In this document: in pieces, positions 18,120 to 27,037 of the stretch
How positions within the stretch are numbered: position 1 is the stretch's first letter
Layout: each line of letters starts with the position of its first letter
Assembly (NCBI RefSeq): GCF_001263205.1
Contig: NZ_CP012333.1
Location: 11,079,501-11,143,500, forward strand
Source of the DNA: Labilithrix luteola
Lineage (GTDB): Bacteria; Myxococcota_A; Polyangia; Polyangiales; Polyangiaceae
DNA: 64,000 nucleotides
Reading direction: 5' to 3'
Notes under the pieces: generated by a model
Told to the model about the DNA's origin: nothing
Database searches by the model: none
The model's input: only the letters and a program-made list of their open reading frames with translations
Position numbers and translations under genes: made by a program

Positions 18120-19232
18120 ATGAGCCCGCTCGATCTCGTGCGAATCGAGGATCTCGACGAGGCGTGGTCGATTCGGAACCGCGGCGCTCAGCTCCGAGCC
18201 CTGCGTCGTGCCGGCGAGCAGCTCCACGACAAGCTCGCGAGCGGTCCGCGTGCGGTCTCCGTTCGAACTCTGCCGCTCACGACTCTCGCTTACCCGACGC
18301 GCTATGCGTTCTGGTCGGCGGCGTTCGCGCCCGCTCCGCTCGTGATGCTGACGCACCGCTGCGTCCTCGTGCAGTTCCAACGGCGAGGCGAGCTCGTGAA
18401 CCTGCTTTTCAACCCGACCGACGTCGCCGCCGCGAAAGCCACGCCCTTCTTCGCGCGCTTGATCGAAACGCTCGGCACGCGCCTCTCGGATGCGGTCGCG
18501 GGCAAGTTCGATCCCATCGAAGCGCAGTTGATGCGACTCGGCGTGGCCCCGGAAGACATCGACTACGTCGCGTTCGATCACTTCCACACGCAAGATCTCC
18601 GAGGCCTGCTCGGAACCGCCGACGGCTCGCGTCCACCTCGCTTCCCGAAAGCGAAGCTCCTCGCCCCGAAGATCGAGTGGGACGATTGGGACGATCTGCA
18701 CCCGCTGCAAAAGGCGTGGTTCGTCCGCGACGGCAAGCAAGGCGTGCGCGAAGACATGGTCGTCTTCACCGACGGTGACTTCGTCCTCGGCGACGGCGTG
18801 ATGCTCCTTCGAACGCCCGGGCACACCTCCGGTAACCAGACGCTGTTCGTCAACACGGACTCCGGCGTGTGGGGCATCAGCGAGAACGGCACCTGCGCCG
18901 ACAACTGGTCGCCGCTCGACAGCCAGATCAAAGGCCTCGCCTTCACCTGCAAGAAGCAGGACCTCGACATCGTGCTCAACGCGAACACACCGGAGCTCGG
19001 TGCAGCGCAGTACACGTCGATGGTGCTCGAACGAACCATCGTGGACCGCGTGCGGCGGGCGCCGGCGTTCGTTCAGATGTTTCCTTCGAGCGAAGTCACG
19101 CCCAGCGTGATCGCACCGGGACTCGCGCCGACCTTGCTCCATCGCGCCATCACCCACGGCGAGGTCGCCCGCTCGATTCCTCACGAGCCCCACGTCCGCA
19201 TTTCGGTCGATTCCGTCGAGGCAGCAACATGA
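18120..19232 (+). CDS. MBL-fold metal-dependent hydrolase-like protein
   Basis: 370 residues from the ATG at 18120; a TTG 36 bp upstream is in frame but adds little. Metallo-beta-lactamase-fold features are visible: FDHFHTQD (a variant of the HxHxDH motif, around residue 158) and TPGHTSGNQTLFVNTDSG (third metal-binding His and strand, around 235). The final His expected near the C-terminus could be in APTLLHRAITHGE. The variant first motif lacks the usual second Asp-His, so one metal site may be altered. No signal peptide, so cytoplasmic. The next gene overlaps it by four bases and is probably co-translated. Substrate unknown. Confidence 0.75.
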   Translation: MSPLDLVRIEDLDEAWSIRNRGAQLRALRRAGEQLHDKLASGPRAVSVRTLPLTTLAYPTRYAFWSAAFAPAPLVMLTHRCVLVQFQRRGELVNLLFNPTDVAAAKATPFFARLIETLGTRLSDAVAGKFDPIEAQLMRLGVAPEDIDYVAFDHFHTQDLRGLLGTADGSRPPRFPKAKLLAPKIEWDDWDDLHPLQKAWFVRDGKQGVREDMVVFTDGDFVLGDGVMLLRTPGHTSGNQTLFVNTDSGVWGISENGTCADNWSPLDSQIKGLAFTCKKQDLDIVLNANTPELGAAQYTSMVLERTIVDRVRRAPAFVQMFPSSEVTPSVIAPGLAPTLLHRAITHGEVARSIPHEPHVRISVDSVEAAT

Positions 19233-19612
19233 CACGCGAGAATCCGAGCGACGAGTCCGCGGCCCCCATCGACGCCGCGCGAGGTTCGTGGGGTTTTCCG
19301 GCGTTCGCCAAGAACTTCCCCGCCGATCCCGAGCTCGATGCGCTCGTCGTCGCGTTCACCAATGGCAACTACGCGGAGGTTCGCGCGCGTGCTCCGAAGC
19401 TCGCGGCGAGCGCCACGGACGCTGCGGTGCGCGAGGCAGCCAAGACGCTCGAAGATCGCACGAAGCCCGACGAAGCGGCCAAGATGCTCTTCCTGTTCGC
19501 AGGCGCCCTTCTGGCGTTCCTGACCGTGTGGTGGGTTCTGCACGACGGACCGGACGATCACGGCGCGTCGCGACCTGCGACCCCCGCGCCGACCGTCGAG
19601 ATCGTCAAGTAG
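19229..19612 (+). CDS. small single-span membrane protein, unrecognised
   Basis: 127 residues. It starts at an ATG overlapping the upstream stop (ATGA), so translation is coupled to the MBL-fold protein. The N-terminal 75 residues are soluble and helix-rich (NGNYAEVRARAPKLAAS, TDAAVREAAKTLEDRTK), perhaps a TPR-like unit. One membrane segment, AAKMLFLFAGALLAFLTVWWVL, lies at about 85-106 with a short Pro-rich tail. No family recognised. The same N-terminal soluble/C-terminal anchor layout is common among myxobacterial small proteins. Confidence 0.75.
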   Translation: MTRENPSDESAAPIDAARGSWGFPAFAKNFPADPELDALVVAFTNGNYAEVRARAPKLAASATDAAVREAAKTLEDRTKPDEAAKMLFLFAGALLAFLTVWWVLHDGPDDHGASRPATPAPTVEIVK

Positions 19613-19674
19613 CGCGCGAGACGCCGCGGGGAGAAGGACGGCCGAGCGGGCAGGCTCTGCTATAGCGTTTGACG

Positions 19675-21741
19675 ATGGGTCGCCTGCTTTCTTTCGCTTC
19701 GGGCTCGTGGCTGGGCGCGTGCCTGGCACTCGCGCCCACGTTCGTGCTCGGCCTCGGAGCATGCGGCTCCGATTCGAGCACCACGGAGAGCGGTCCCACG
19801 GTGACGAGCTCGCTCTTCGTCGTGCCGAACGGCCTCGACGAGCTCGACGGCCTCCACTTCTTCGACCATCCGTGGCCGAGCGATCGCAGGCGCGATTCCG
19901 ATGGCAGCGCCCACTGGACGGGATGGCCCAATCCCGTCTCGTTGCCGCTCGTCACGCAGTACATCGACGACACGAAGGGGCTCCTCCACGGATTCTCGGC
20001 GGCCGCCGCGGCCTACCTTCGCTTCACCGGCCCGATCGATCCGGCAAGCCTGCCCGCAGATCCGTCGGCGTCGATCGCAAGCGATGCCGCCGTTCAGATC
20101 ATCGACGTCGATCCCGCCTCGCCCGAGCGTGGCACGCGGAGGCTCGCCCAGTTCCGATGGCAAGGGAGCGAAGGCGTCTACATCCCTTCGAACACGCTCG
20201 CCATCCTTCCCATGCTCGGACGGCCACTTCGCCCGTCGACACGCTACGCAATCGTTGCGACGAACAAGCTTCGCGCTGCGGGTGGCGGTCCCGTGCACGT
20301 CAGCGCCGAGCTCCAAGAGGTTCTCGGCGTGACGCCCACCACGGCGCATACGTCGGCCGTGCATGATCTTTTCGCGCCGGCGATCGCGGAGATCGAGAAG
20401 GCCGGCGTGTCAGCCAACGACATCGTGCATCTCACCGTGTTCACGACGAACGATCCGACGAGCGAGACGTTCGCGATCATGGATGACGTCCACCAGAGTG
20501 TGCCGGCGCCCACCGCACGCGACTGGCAGCACAAGGACGCCAGGACCGACTACGACGTCTACGAGGGCGTGTACGGACCATCGCCGAACTACCAGGCCGG
20601 CAACATTCCCTTCAAGCAGCCTGCCGACGGTGGCGGCTTCGTGTTCGAGAACGGCAAGCCGAAGCTCCAGAACACCTTCGATCCGCGCTTTGCGCTGGCC
20701 GTGCCGAACGCCACGAAGTGTCCGATGCCGAGCGCCGGGTATCCCATCGTCATCTACGCGCACGGCACGGGCGGTGACTACCGCTCCTTCATCGACGACG
20801 GCACCGCGCAGGCGCTGGCGCAGCGATGCCTGGCGTCGATCGGAACCGACCAGATCTTCCACGGGACGCGTCCTGGCGCGCCGGCGCCGAACGATCCCTC
20901 CGCCGAGACGACGATCCAACTCCTCTTCTTCAATATCAACAACCCGCTCGCGGCACGCTCGAGCAATCGACAGTCCTCGGTGGACGTCGCGCAGGAAGCT
21001 CGCCTTTTCGACGAAACGCACGTCGTCGTACCGGCCGCGCAATCGGTCACGGGTCAGGACATCGCCTTCGACGCTTCGCGCATTCTGTTCTTCGGCCACT
21101 CGCAAGGGGGCCTGAACGGCCCGCTCTTTCTCGCCGGAAGCGGCGCGGCGCGCGGTGGCGTCTTGAGCGGCGCAGGCAGCGTGCTCGGTGTCGCGCTTCT
21201 CGAGAAGACGCAACCCGTCGACATCGCCGCGACGTTCCGCTTCCTCGTCGGTTTGACCCCGGAGACGGGCGCAGAGCTCGACGCGTTCCACCCGATCATC
21301 ACGCTCGCGCAGTCACTCGTCGACACAGCGGATCCCATCCATTACGGCGCCTTCATCACGCGCGCGCCGCGTCAGGGATTCGCTCCCAAGAGCATTTTCC
21401 AGACAGAAGGAATCCGCGCGGACGGCACGGGCGACTCGTACGCGCCGCCCCACGGCATCGAAGCGCTCGCGGTCGCCATCGGCCTTCCTCGCATGGCCCC
21501 GGGCATTCGTCCGATCCGCGAAGCGGGGTGGGTCGGCATGCCCGACGTCACGATTCCGGCGGATGGTCTGAGCGGAAATCTCGCGTCAGGACAGGCAAGC
21601 GGCGTCATCGCACAGTTCATCCCTGCTCCGAAGAGCGACGGTCACTTCGTCGTGTTCGACGTGCCGGCCGCACGAGCGCAAGCGGCGCAGTTCTGTCGGA
21701 ACCTCGCCGACGACCCGAAGGGACGCATACCGGCGCCCTGA
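19675..21741 (+). CDS. alpha/beta hydrolase-like lipoprotein
   Basis: 688 residues from the ATG at 19675 (a TTG two codons earlier is also possible). The signal ends TFVLGLGAC, a lipobox. The N-terminal 300 residues form a beta-rich domain with LFVVPNGLDELDGLHFFDHPWPSD near the start. The C-terminal part has alpha/beta hydrolase features: a strand YPIVIYAHGTGGD (oxyanion-loop HGTGG), nucleophile elbow GHSQGG with the catalytic Ser, and HFVVFD near the end that could supply the His. A surface esterase or lipase-like activity is likely; the specific family is not recognised. Codon use matches the neighbourhood. Confidence 0.8.
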   Translation: MGRLLSFASGSWLGACLALAPTFVLGLGACGSDSSTTESGPTVTSSLFVVPNGLDELDGLHFFDHPWPSDRRRDSDGSAHWTGWPNPVSLPLVTQYIDDTKGLLHGFSAAAAAYLRFTGPIDPASLPADPSASIASDAAVQIIDVDPASPERGTRRLAQFRWQGSEGVYIPSNTLAILPMLGRPLRPSTRYAIVATNKLRAAGGGPVHVSAELQEVLGVTPTTAHTSAVHDLFAPAIAEIEKAGVSANDIVHLTVFTTNDPTSETFAIMDDVHQSVPAPTARDWQHKDARTDYDVYEGVYGPSPNYQAGNIPFKQPADGGGFVFENGKPKLQNTFDPRFALAVPNATKCPMPSAGYPIVIYAHGTGGDYRSFIDDGTAQALAQRCLASIGTDQIFHGTRPGAPAPNDPSAETTIQLLFFNINNPLAARSSNRQSSVDVAQEARLFDETHVVVPAAQSVTGQDIAFDASRILFFGHSQGGLNGPLFLAGSGAARGGVLSGAGSVLGVALLEKTQPVDIAATFRFLVGLTPETGAELDAFHPIITLAQSLVDTADPIHYGAFITRAPRQGFAPKSIFQTEGIRADGTGDSYAPPHGIEALAVAIGLPRMAPGIRPIREAGWVGMPDVTIPADGLSGNLASGQASGVIAQFIPAPKSDGHFVVFDVPAARAQAAQFCRNLADDPKGRIPAP

Positions 21742-21786
21742 CGCGCGCGACGTCGCCCGATTCGTTAGCGATTGTTAGCGCGCGCT

Positions 21787-21803
21787 GTTGCCCGGCGGGC
21801 AAC
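21787..21803 (+). terminator. possible stem-loop after the hydrolase gene
   Basis: Seven-base perfect stem (21787-21793 with 21797-21803) around a GGC loop, 45 bp past the stop. There is no following T-run, so termination is uncertain. Confidence 0.35.
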
Positions 21804-21862
21804 GCACCGTTGCTTCGTAGGGTCTGGCTCTTGGCGTGTCAGCGGGTAGCATGCCGTGCGCC

Positions 21863-22093
21863 ATGGCCAAGAAGCTCAAGACCACCTCGCCGACGTGGAG
21901 CCATGATCGCGGACACGGCTTGCGCAACGCGTTCGGAGAGAGCGACGAGCTGCGCGAGTTGCACGAACTGCACGAGCTGCCTGAGCTGCCTGACGAGGTG
22001 ACGAAGAAGGAGATGCCTTCGTCATCGAGCGCCTCGAACGACGAGACGCCTCCGCCTTCACGCCCTAGCGTCGGCGACATCGCTCCCTGGTAA
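21863..22093 (+). CDS. small charged protein with LHEL repeats, hypothetical
   Basis: 76 residues from the ATG at 21863, not recognised. The centre carries a short leucine/glutamate repeat (ELRELHELHELPELPDE) and the tail is Ser/Pro-rich, ending in IAPW. The N-terminus is Lys-rich with AKKLKTTSPTW. It ends seven bases before the convergent LysR gene stop. The opposite strand is also open, but the forward reading has the more natural composition. It may be a real small protein or a chance frame. Confidence 0.4.
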   Translation: MAKKLKTTSPTWSHDRGHGLRNAFGESDELRELHELHELPELPDEVTKKEMPSSSSASNDETPPPSRPSVGDIAPW

Positions 22094-22100
22094 GCGCCCA

Positions 22101-23081
22101 TCACGCGCGGGCGCGTCTCCGTGCGGGTCGCGACGGACGCGGTGCGCTCCCCTCTTCGGAACGCGCATCACCTTGCGTTGCCGAGCCGGGCGCAAACAGC
22201 GGCGGCAGTCGCGCGACCATCCAGTCGATGAACGCGCGGACCTGAGGAGGCACGAGGTCTCGCTCCGGATAGACGAGCGCCATGCGGCCCTCCACCCGAA
22301 GAAGCGTCGACATCACGTGCACCAGCTCCCCGCGTTCGACGTAGCCCGCCGCCGCCACCGCAGGAACGAGCGCGATCCCGCGGCCGCGGGCTGCCAGCCG
22401 GCAGAGTAGCTCCGGGCTGTTCGAGAAGAAGGCTCCCTCCAACGCAACCTTCTTCTTGCCGATCGGCCAATGCGTCTGAGGGAGCTCGCCGCGGGCGAAG
22501 CCCATGAGGCAACGATGGTGACTCAGATCGCTCGCGCGGCGTGGTTCGCCGTGCTCCGCGAGATACGCGCGCGATGCAACCGCGACGAGGCTCGTGCGAG
22601 CGATCGTCCTGGCAACCAGCCCGGGCTCGAGCACCTCGGTCGCTCGGAGCGCAACGTCGTAGCCCTCGCGCCTCAAGTCGATCATGCGGCTCGAGAAGAA
22701 GACGTGGAGACGCACCGCGGGATGGGCCTCGGCGAACTCGGCGATCGTGTCCAAGAAGCGTGCACCGGTCATCGGCGGCAACGACACGCGCAGGTCTCCC
22801 GAAATCGGATCGCCGGGCCTTCGAATGCTCGCCTCCGCCTGGCTCACGGCGTCGAGCACGATGCGGGCCTGCCGGTAGAAACTCTCTCCCGCGTCCGTGA
22901 GAAGGAGGCTCCGCGTCGTTCTCCGAAGGAGCCGGACGCCAAGTCTTGCTTCGAGCCTCGCCAGGCGCTTGCCGATCGTCGCACGCGGGATCCCGAGCTC
23001 CGCCGCCGCCCGTGTCAAAGACTGCGCGTCGACCGCCTTGGTGAACGCGAGCAGCTCGGCATTTTCGAGAGGATCGTTCAT
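22101..23081 (-). CDS. LysR-family transcriptional regulator
   Basis: 326 residues. N-terminal winged helix-turn-helix (about 5-65): LLAFTKAVDAQSLTRAAAEL, then GIPRATIGKRLARLEARLGVRLL and the RTTRSLLLTDAG wing, all standard for the family. The effector domain (about 92-300) starts with GDLRVSLPPM. The C-terminus adds an Arg/Pro-rich tail after residue 300. It is divergent from the NmrA-like reductase gene with 150 bp between them, the classic LysR arrangement, so control of that gene is likely. A 27-bp inverted repeat in the gap is a candidate binding site. Effector unknown. Confidence 0.93.
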   Translation of the reverse strand: MNDPLENAELLAFTKAVDAQSLTRAAAELGIPRATIGKRLARLEARLGVRLLRRTTRSLLLTDAGESFYRQARIVLDAVSQAEASIRRPGDPISGDLRVSLPPMTGARFLDTIAEFAEAHPAVRLHVFFSSRMIDLRREGYDVALRATEVLEPGLVARTIARTSLVAVASRAYLAEHGEPRRASDLSHHRCLMGFARGELPQTHWPIGKKKVALEGAFFSNSPELLCRLAARGRGIALVPAVAAAGYVERGELVHVMSTLLRVEGRMALVYPERDLVPPQVRAFIDWMVARLPPLFAPGSATQGDARSEEGSAPRPSRPARRRARA

Positions 23082-23092
23082 TAGGATCCTTT

Positions 23093-23119
23093 CGTAGCAG
23101 ATGTTGCTCTTCCGCTACG
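23093..23119. promoter_or_regulatory. candidate LysR operator (inverted repeat)
   Basis: CGTAGC and GCTACG are perfect inverted arms separated by 15 bases, just upstream of the LysR start and in the divergent gap with the reductase gene. Arm length and position suit a LysR-type site; binding is inference. Confidence 0.4.
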
Positions 23120-23231
23120 CATTGTCGCAAGTGGAACGAGGGTGCAGATTCCGTGGTGTGACGCTCACCACGCCAACGACGTGGAGAGCTCGAACCGCGT
23201 GCACGCGTTTGCGTGACCTTCGGAGGTTTCA

Positions 23232-24065
23232 ATGATCGGTGTCATCGGAGCGACGGGAAACGTCGGCAATGGAATCGTGCGCAAGCTCGTGGAGGCGGGC
23301 GAAGACGTCGTCGCAATTTCGCGACGCGGTGGCCAAGACACGCCGCGAACAAGGCACGTCGCCGCCGACTTGGCGCGTCCGGAACAGCTGCGCGACACGT
23401 TGCGTGGAGCACAGGCCGTCTTCCTCATGGTGGCGGGCTCGGGTGCTGGACTCGATGCCCACGCGATCGTCTCTGCGATTGCAGAGTCGGGCGCGCGACG
23501 CATCGTGCTCTTGTCCTCGATCGGTACGCTCTCACGCCCCAACGCGATCTCCCACGAGCCGCTCCGCGTGCTCGAGGCCGAGGTGAAGCGTTCCGGGATT
23601 GGTTGGACCATCTTGCAGCCTGGCGGCTTCGCCTCGAACGCCATGGCGTGGATTGCAGGCGTACGCGCCCAGCGCGCGGTCGCCGCGCCCTTCGGTGACG
23701 TCGGGCTCCCGATCGTCGACCCCGACGACATCGCCTCGGTGGCCGCCGTCGCCCTACGCGACGAGCGCCACGCGGAGGCGCTCTACACGCTGACCGGGCC
23801 GGAGCGCATCACACCGCGGGAGCAAGCAAGGGCGCTCGGCAGCGCCATCGGCACACCGCTCGACTTCCTCGAGCTCTCACGCGGACAGGCAGCCGAAGCG
23901 TGGCGCGCCTTCATGCCCGAGACGGTGGTCGAGACCACGCTCGACGCACTCGGCACGCCGAACGACATCGAGCGACGCGTCAGCCCCGACATGGAGCGCG
24001 TGCTCGGCCGACCGGCGCAGCCGTTCTCCGCTTGGGCCGAGCGCAACGCGAACGTCTTCCGCTGA
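23232..24065 (+). CDS. NmrA-like NAD(P)-binding oxidoreductase
   Basis: 277 residues. Atypical short-chain dehydrogenase with N-terminal Rossmann motif GATGNVGNGIVRKL (GxxGxxG) and AISRRGG that would contact NADP. Central ILLSSIGTLS-like strand (RRIVLLSSIGT) and WTILQPGGFASNAM match NmrA/quinone-reductase relatives (SDR a5 group). The canonical Tyr-Lys pair of classical SDRs is not evident, as expected for the group. It may reduce quinones or sense redox state. Divergent from the LysR gene, which is its likely regulator; a GGAGG-like sequence sits just before the ATG. Confidence 0.9.
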   Translation: MIGVIGATGNVGNGIVRKLVEAGEDVVAISRRGGQDTPRTRHVAADLARPEQLRDTLRGAQAVFLMVAGSGAGLDAHAIVSAIAESGARRIVLLSSIGTLSRPNAISHEPLRVLEAEVKRSGIGWTILQPGGFASNAMAWIAGVRAQRAVAAPFGDVGLPIVDPDDIASVAAVALRDERHAEALYTLTGPERITPREQARALGSAIGTPLDFLELSRGQAAEAWRAFMPETVVETTLDALGTPNDIERRVSPDMERVLGRPAQPFSAWAERNANVFR

Positions 24066-24188
24066 GCCAGTCTGCTCGCTCGAGCTGGTCTCGACCAGCC
24101 AAGCACCGCCGCGCCGGGCGGTACGCGAAATGCGTCCATCCGGCGCCGGCACGACCGGGTGGGGAAACGACCGGGAAGGGAGACGACC

Positions 24189-24872
24189 ATGAAGATCCTG
24201 ATGGTACTCACCTCGCACGATCAGCTTGGCAAAACGGGTCGCAAGACGGGCTTGTGGCTGGAAGAGTTCGCGGCTCCGTACTTCGTATTCAGAGACGCGG
24301 GTGTGGATCTCACGCTCGCCTCTCCGAAGGGCGGGCAGCCTCCGATCGATCCGAAGAGTGATGAGCCCGAAAATCAGACCGATGCGATGCGTCGTTTCAA
24401 GGAGGACAAGGAAGCGCAACGAGCCCTGGCGAACACCAACAAGCTCGCGGACATGAAGGCCGAAGACTTCGACGCTGTCTTCTATTCGGGCGGACACGGG
24501 CCGATGTGGGATCTCGCGGAGAGCCCAGTATCCATCGCTCTCATCGAGTCCTTTTACGATTCGGGCAAGCCCGTCACGCTCGTCTGCCATGCGCCCGGCG
24601 TACTCCATCACGTCAAACACGATGGCGAGCCGATCGTGAAGGGCAAACGCGTCACGGGCTTCACGAACGACGAGGAGGAAGAGGTCCACCTCACGGACGT
24701 CGTCCCCTTCCTGGTCGAAACCGAGCTCAAGCGACTCGGGGGTGTCTTCGAGAAGGTGCCGAACTGGCAGCCTTTCACCATCGAGGACGGCAACCTGCTC
24801 ACCGGCCAGAATCCCGCGTCGTCGACGTCCTCGGCCAAAGCGCTGCTGAAGCATCTCTCTGCGCCGGCCTGA
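24189..24872 (+). CDS. DJ-1/PfpI-family protein, Hsp31/glyoxalase III-like
   Basis: 227 residues from the ATG at 24189, preceded by GGGAAGGGAG. The class I glutamine-amidotransferase-like fold has its nucleophile Cys133 in LVCHAPGVL, a Glu in WLEEFAAPYFVF (position typical of the catalytic Glu), and the GGHGPMWDL loop characteristic of the Hsp31/YhbO side. Members detoxify methylglyoxal without cofactor or act as holding chaperones. It follows the reductase gene by 123 bp on the same strand, suggesting a stress or electrophile response pair. The His completing the triad cannot be placed confidently. Confidence 0.9.
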   Translation: MKILMVLTSHDQLGKTGRKTGLWLEEFAAPYFVFRDAGVDLTLASPKGGQPPIDPKSDEPENQTDAMRRFKEDKEAQRALANTNKLADMKAEDFDAVFYSGGHGPMWDLAESPVSIALIESFYDSGKPVTLVCHAPGVLHHVKHDGEPIVKGKRVTGFTNDEEEEVHLTDVVPFLVETELKRLGGVFEKVPNWQPFTIEDGNLLTGQNPASSTSSAKALLKHLSAPA

Positions 24873-25028
24873 AGCAAGCCGCCCCGCGGAACGAGAGCGA
24901 ACAGTCTGCGCAAGAAGCTCGGCAGCCTGTTTCTCCTTCGTCCGCTCGCGATACGACAATCGTCAGCGCGCGCTGCGGTCGCTATGCTGCCGCGTCCGTC
25001 GCTCGAGCGGCGGAGCGAGGTTCGAGGC

Positions 25029-25931
25029 ATGGATTACTTCACGGCCGCGCGTGCTTTCGTCCGCGCCGCGGAACTTCGTAGCTTCAGCAAAGCGGCCCAT
25101 GAGCTCGCCGTGAAGGTCTCCACCGTCTCGCGGCAGGTTGGCGAGCTCGAGCGCGACCTTGGGATTGCCCTGTTCAACCGCTCGACGCGCGGCCTCGCGC
25201 TGACCGAAGGCGGCAAGACGTTCCTCGTGCACGCGCGAGCGGCGCTCGAGACCATGGACGAGGCACGCGCGGTCACGATGGCGCTCAACCAGACGCCCAA
25301 AGGCGTGCTGCGTGTGACGCTGCCTCCGGCGTTCGGGCGCCGCCATGTGCTCCCGCATCTCCCCGCATTCTTCGAGCAGTATCCCGACATCGACGTGGAC
25401 GCCGTCATTACCGACGAGGTCCTGAACCTGATCGATGCCGGCATCGATCTGGCAGTGCGCGTCGGTGGTTTGAAGGAATCGGGACTCATCAGCCGTCGTC
25501 TCGCCCCGCATCGTCTCGTGCCGTGCGCACACGAGGACTATCTGGAGCGAGCGGGCACGCCGACCCATCCGCGCGACCTGGCCAAGCACGTTTGTCTGCG
25601 CGGAACCGGACCAAAGCAGAACGCGTGGCAATTCGGACGCGGCGGGCGCTCGTTCGTCATCGAGCCGCCCGGCCGCTTTCGCAGCAACGACCTCCAGGCT
25701 CGCCTCGAGATGACGCTGGCCAGGGCGGGCATTGCGCTTCTGCCCGTGTGGCTCTTGGACGCCGCCGCCGAGGCCCAAGGCCTGCGACGGATCCTCCCCG
25801 GTTGGACGGTCGATGCCGGCGACGACGGCGCAGCGATCTGGTTCCTGTATCCGCCGAAGAAGACGGTGTCGTCGAAGGTTCGCGCGTTCGTCGACTTCTA
25901 TGCGGCGCGGCTCGGACCGGCGCTGGGCTGA
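25029..25931 (+). CDS. LysR-family transcriptional regulator
   Basis: 300 residues from the ATG at 25029. DNA-binding domain at residues 1-62: MDYFTAARAFVRAAELRSFSKAAHEL then VSTVSRQVGELERDLGIALF and the NRSTRGLALTEGG wing. The effector-binding domain from about 90 begins GVLRVTLPPAFGRRHVLP, and the subfamily resembles CrgA/aromatic-stress type regulators with a VPCAHEDYL region. It is co-directional with the bicupin and esterase genes that follow (117 bp gap), and may regulate them, though divergent rather than collinear targets are more usual. Confidence 0.93.
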   Translation: MDYFTAARAFVRAAELRSFSKAAHELAVKVSTVSRQVGELERDLGIALFNRSTRGLALTEGGKTFLVHARAALETMDEARAVTMALNQTPKGVLRVTLPPAFGRRHVLPHLPAFFEQYPDIDVDAVITDEVLNLIDAGIDLAVRVGGLKESGLISRRLAPHRLVPCAHEDYLERAGTPTHPRDLAKHVCLRGTGPKQNAWQFGRGGRSFVIEPPGRFRSNDLQARLEMTLARAGIALLPVWLLDAAAEAQGLRRILPGWTVDAGDDGAAIWFLYPPKKTVSSKVRAFVDFYAARLGPALG

Positions 25932-26048
25932 ACGCCATTCCCCGTCACGCAAAACTGAATTCGACGTGACGGCCTTCTTGCGAGAGGCGGCGCGGTGCCA
26001 GATTGCCCGTGGATACCCCGTCCCGCCCTTCCAACGAAGGAGTTCTCG

Positions 26049-26999
26049 ATGTCCGCAATTCCGCAAGCCGACGTGCCGTTCGACCCTCGAAGCACGCACG
26101 CGGCCGATGAAGCCGAGTACTTCGAATACACCTCTTCGGCCAACCCGATCGGCGCGGGGCTCATCCAGCGGATTCCGTTCCGCAGCTTCCCCGCCTCGTT
26201 GTACGAGAGCGGCCCGACCCGCGCGATCGTCCTCGACCTCTCGGCGGAGCTCGGCACTCCCATTCCAGCCACGGGCCCTAGCCTTCGAGCCCATTTCCTG
26301 CGGGTGCTCGCAGGCGAACGGCTGCACCTCGACGACGTCCCCACCACCTCGCAGCTCTTCTACGTCATGCGTGGTCGCGGCGAAGCGCTGCAAGGCGACC
26401 AACGCGTCCCGTTCGGTGCGGGTGATTTTGTGGCATTGCCCGGCGACCACACCGTGACGATCGCCGCCGACGAGGAGGCCGCGCTCTACTACGTGAACGA
26501 CGCGCCGCTGCTCGGCTATCTCGGCGTGGCACCGACCGGCCCGCGCTTCGCGCCGACACACTATCCGGCGTCGCGCGTGCAGGAAGAGTTGCGCAAGGTG
26601 GCCGGCGATCCCCGCGCGGCCAAACGCAACCGCGTCAGCGTACTGCTCGGCAATTCCCGTTTTCCGCAGACCCGCACGGTCACTCACGTGCTCTGGGCGA
26701 TGTTCGGTATCGTCCCCGCGCATGCCGAGCAAAAGGCGCATCGCCATCAGTCGATCGCGCTCGACCTCGTCGTGGACTGTCAGCCGGGCTGTTACAGCAT
26801 GGTCGGCGAGCTCGACGCTCAGGGGCGCAGCGTGCGTGAGACACGCGTGGATTGGGAGCCCGGAATGGTCTTCGTGACGCCCCCCGGCTATTGGCACGCC
26901 CATTACAACGAATCGGACCAGCCTGCCCTCCTCGTCCCGATTCAAGATGCCGGGCTACACACCTATCTGCGTTCGCTCGACATCCGTTTCACGCAGTGA
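26049..26999 (+). CDS. bicupin protein, gentisate dioxygenase-like
   Basis: 316 residues; the ATG at 26049 is preceded by GAAGGAG at ideal spacing. Two cupin barrels: the first around 95-150 (LFYVMRGRGEALQGDQ, VPFGAGDFVALPGDH) and the second around 215-300 (HRHQSIALDLVV, PGMVFVTPPGYWHAHYNES). Metal-ligand candidates are His residues in KAHRHQ and WHAHY of the second barrel; the first barrel has only one obvious His, so it may be structural. The overall layout recalls gentisate/1-hydroxy-2-naphthoate dioxygenases, iron enzymes that cleave aromatic rings. Substrate unproven. The esterase follows after 38 bp, probably in the same operon. Confidence 0.75.
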   Translation: MSAIPQADVPFDPRSTHAADEAEYFEYTSSANPIGAGLIQRIPFRSFPASLYESGPTRAIVLDLSAELGTPIPATGPSLRAHFLRVLAGERLHLDDVPTTSQLFYVMRGRGEALQGDQRVPFGAGDFVALPGDHTVTIAADEEAALYYVNDAPLLGYLGVAPTGPRFAPTHYPASRVQEELRKVAGDPRAAKRNRVSVLLGNSRFPQTRTVTHVLWAMFGIVPAHAEQKAHRHQSIALDLVVDCQPGCYSMVGELDAQGRSVRETRVDWEPGMVFVTPPGYWHAHYNESDQPALLVPIQDAGLHTYLRSLDIRFTQ

Positions 27000-27037
27000 C
27001 CGACACTCCACGTCTTCGCAATCAGGACCACCTTGCC

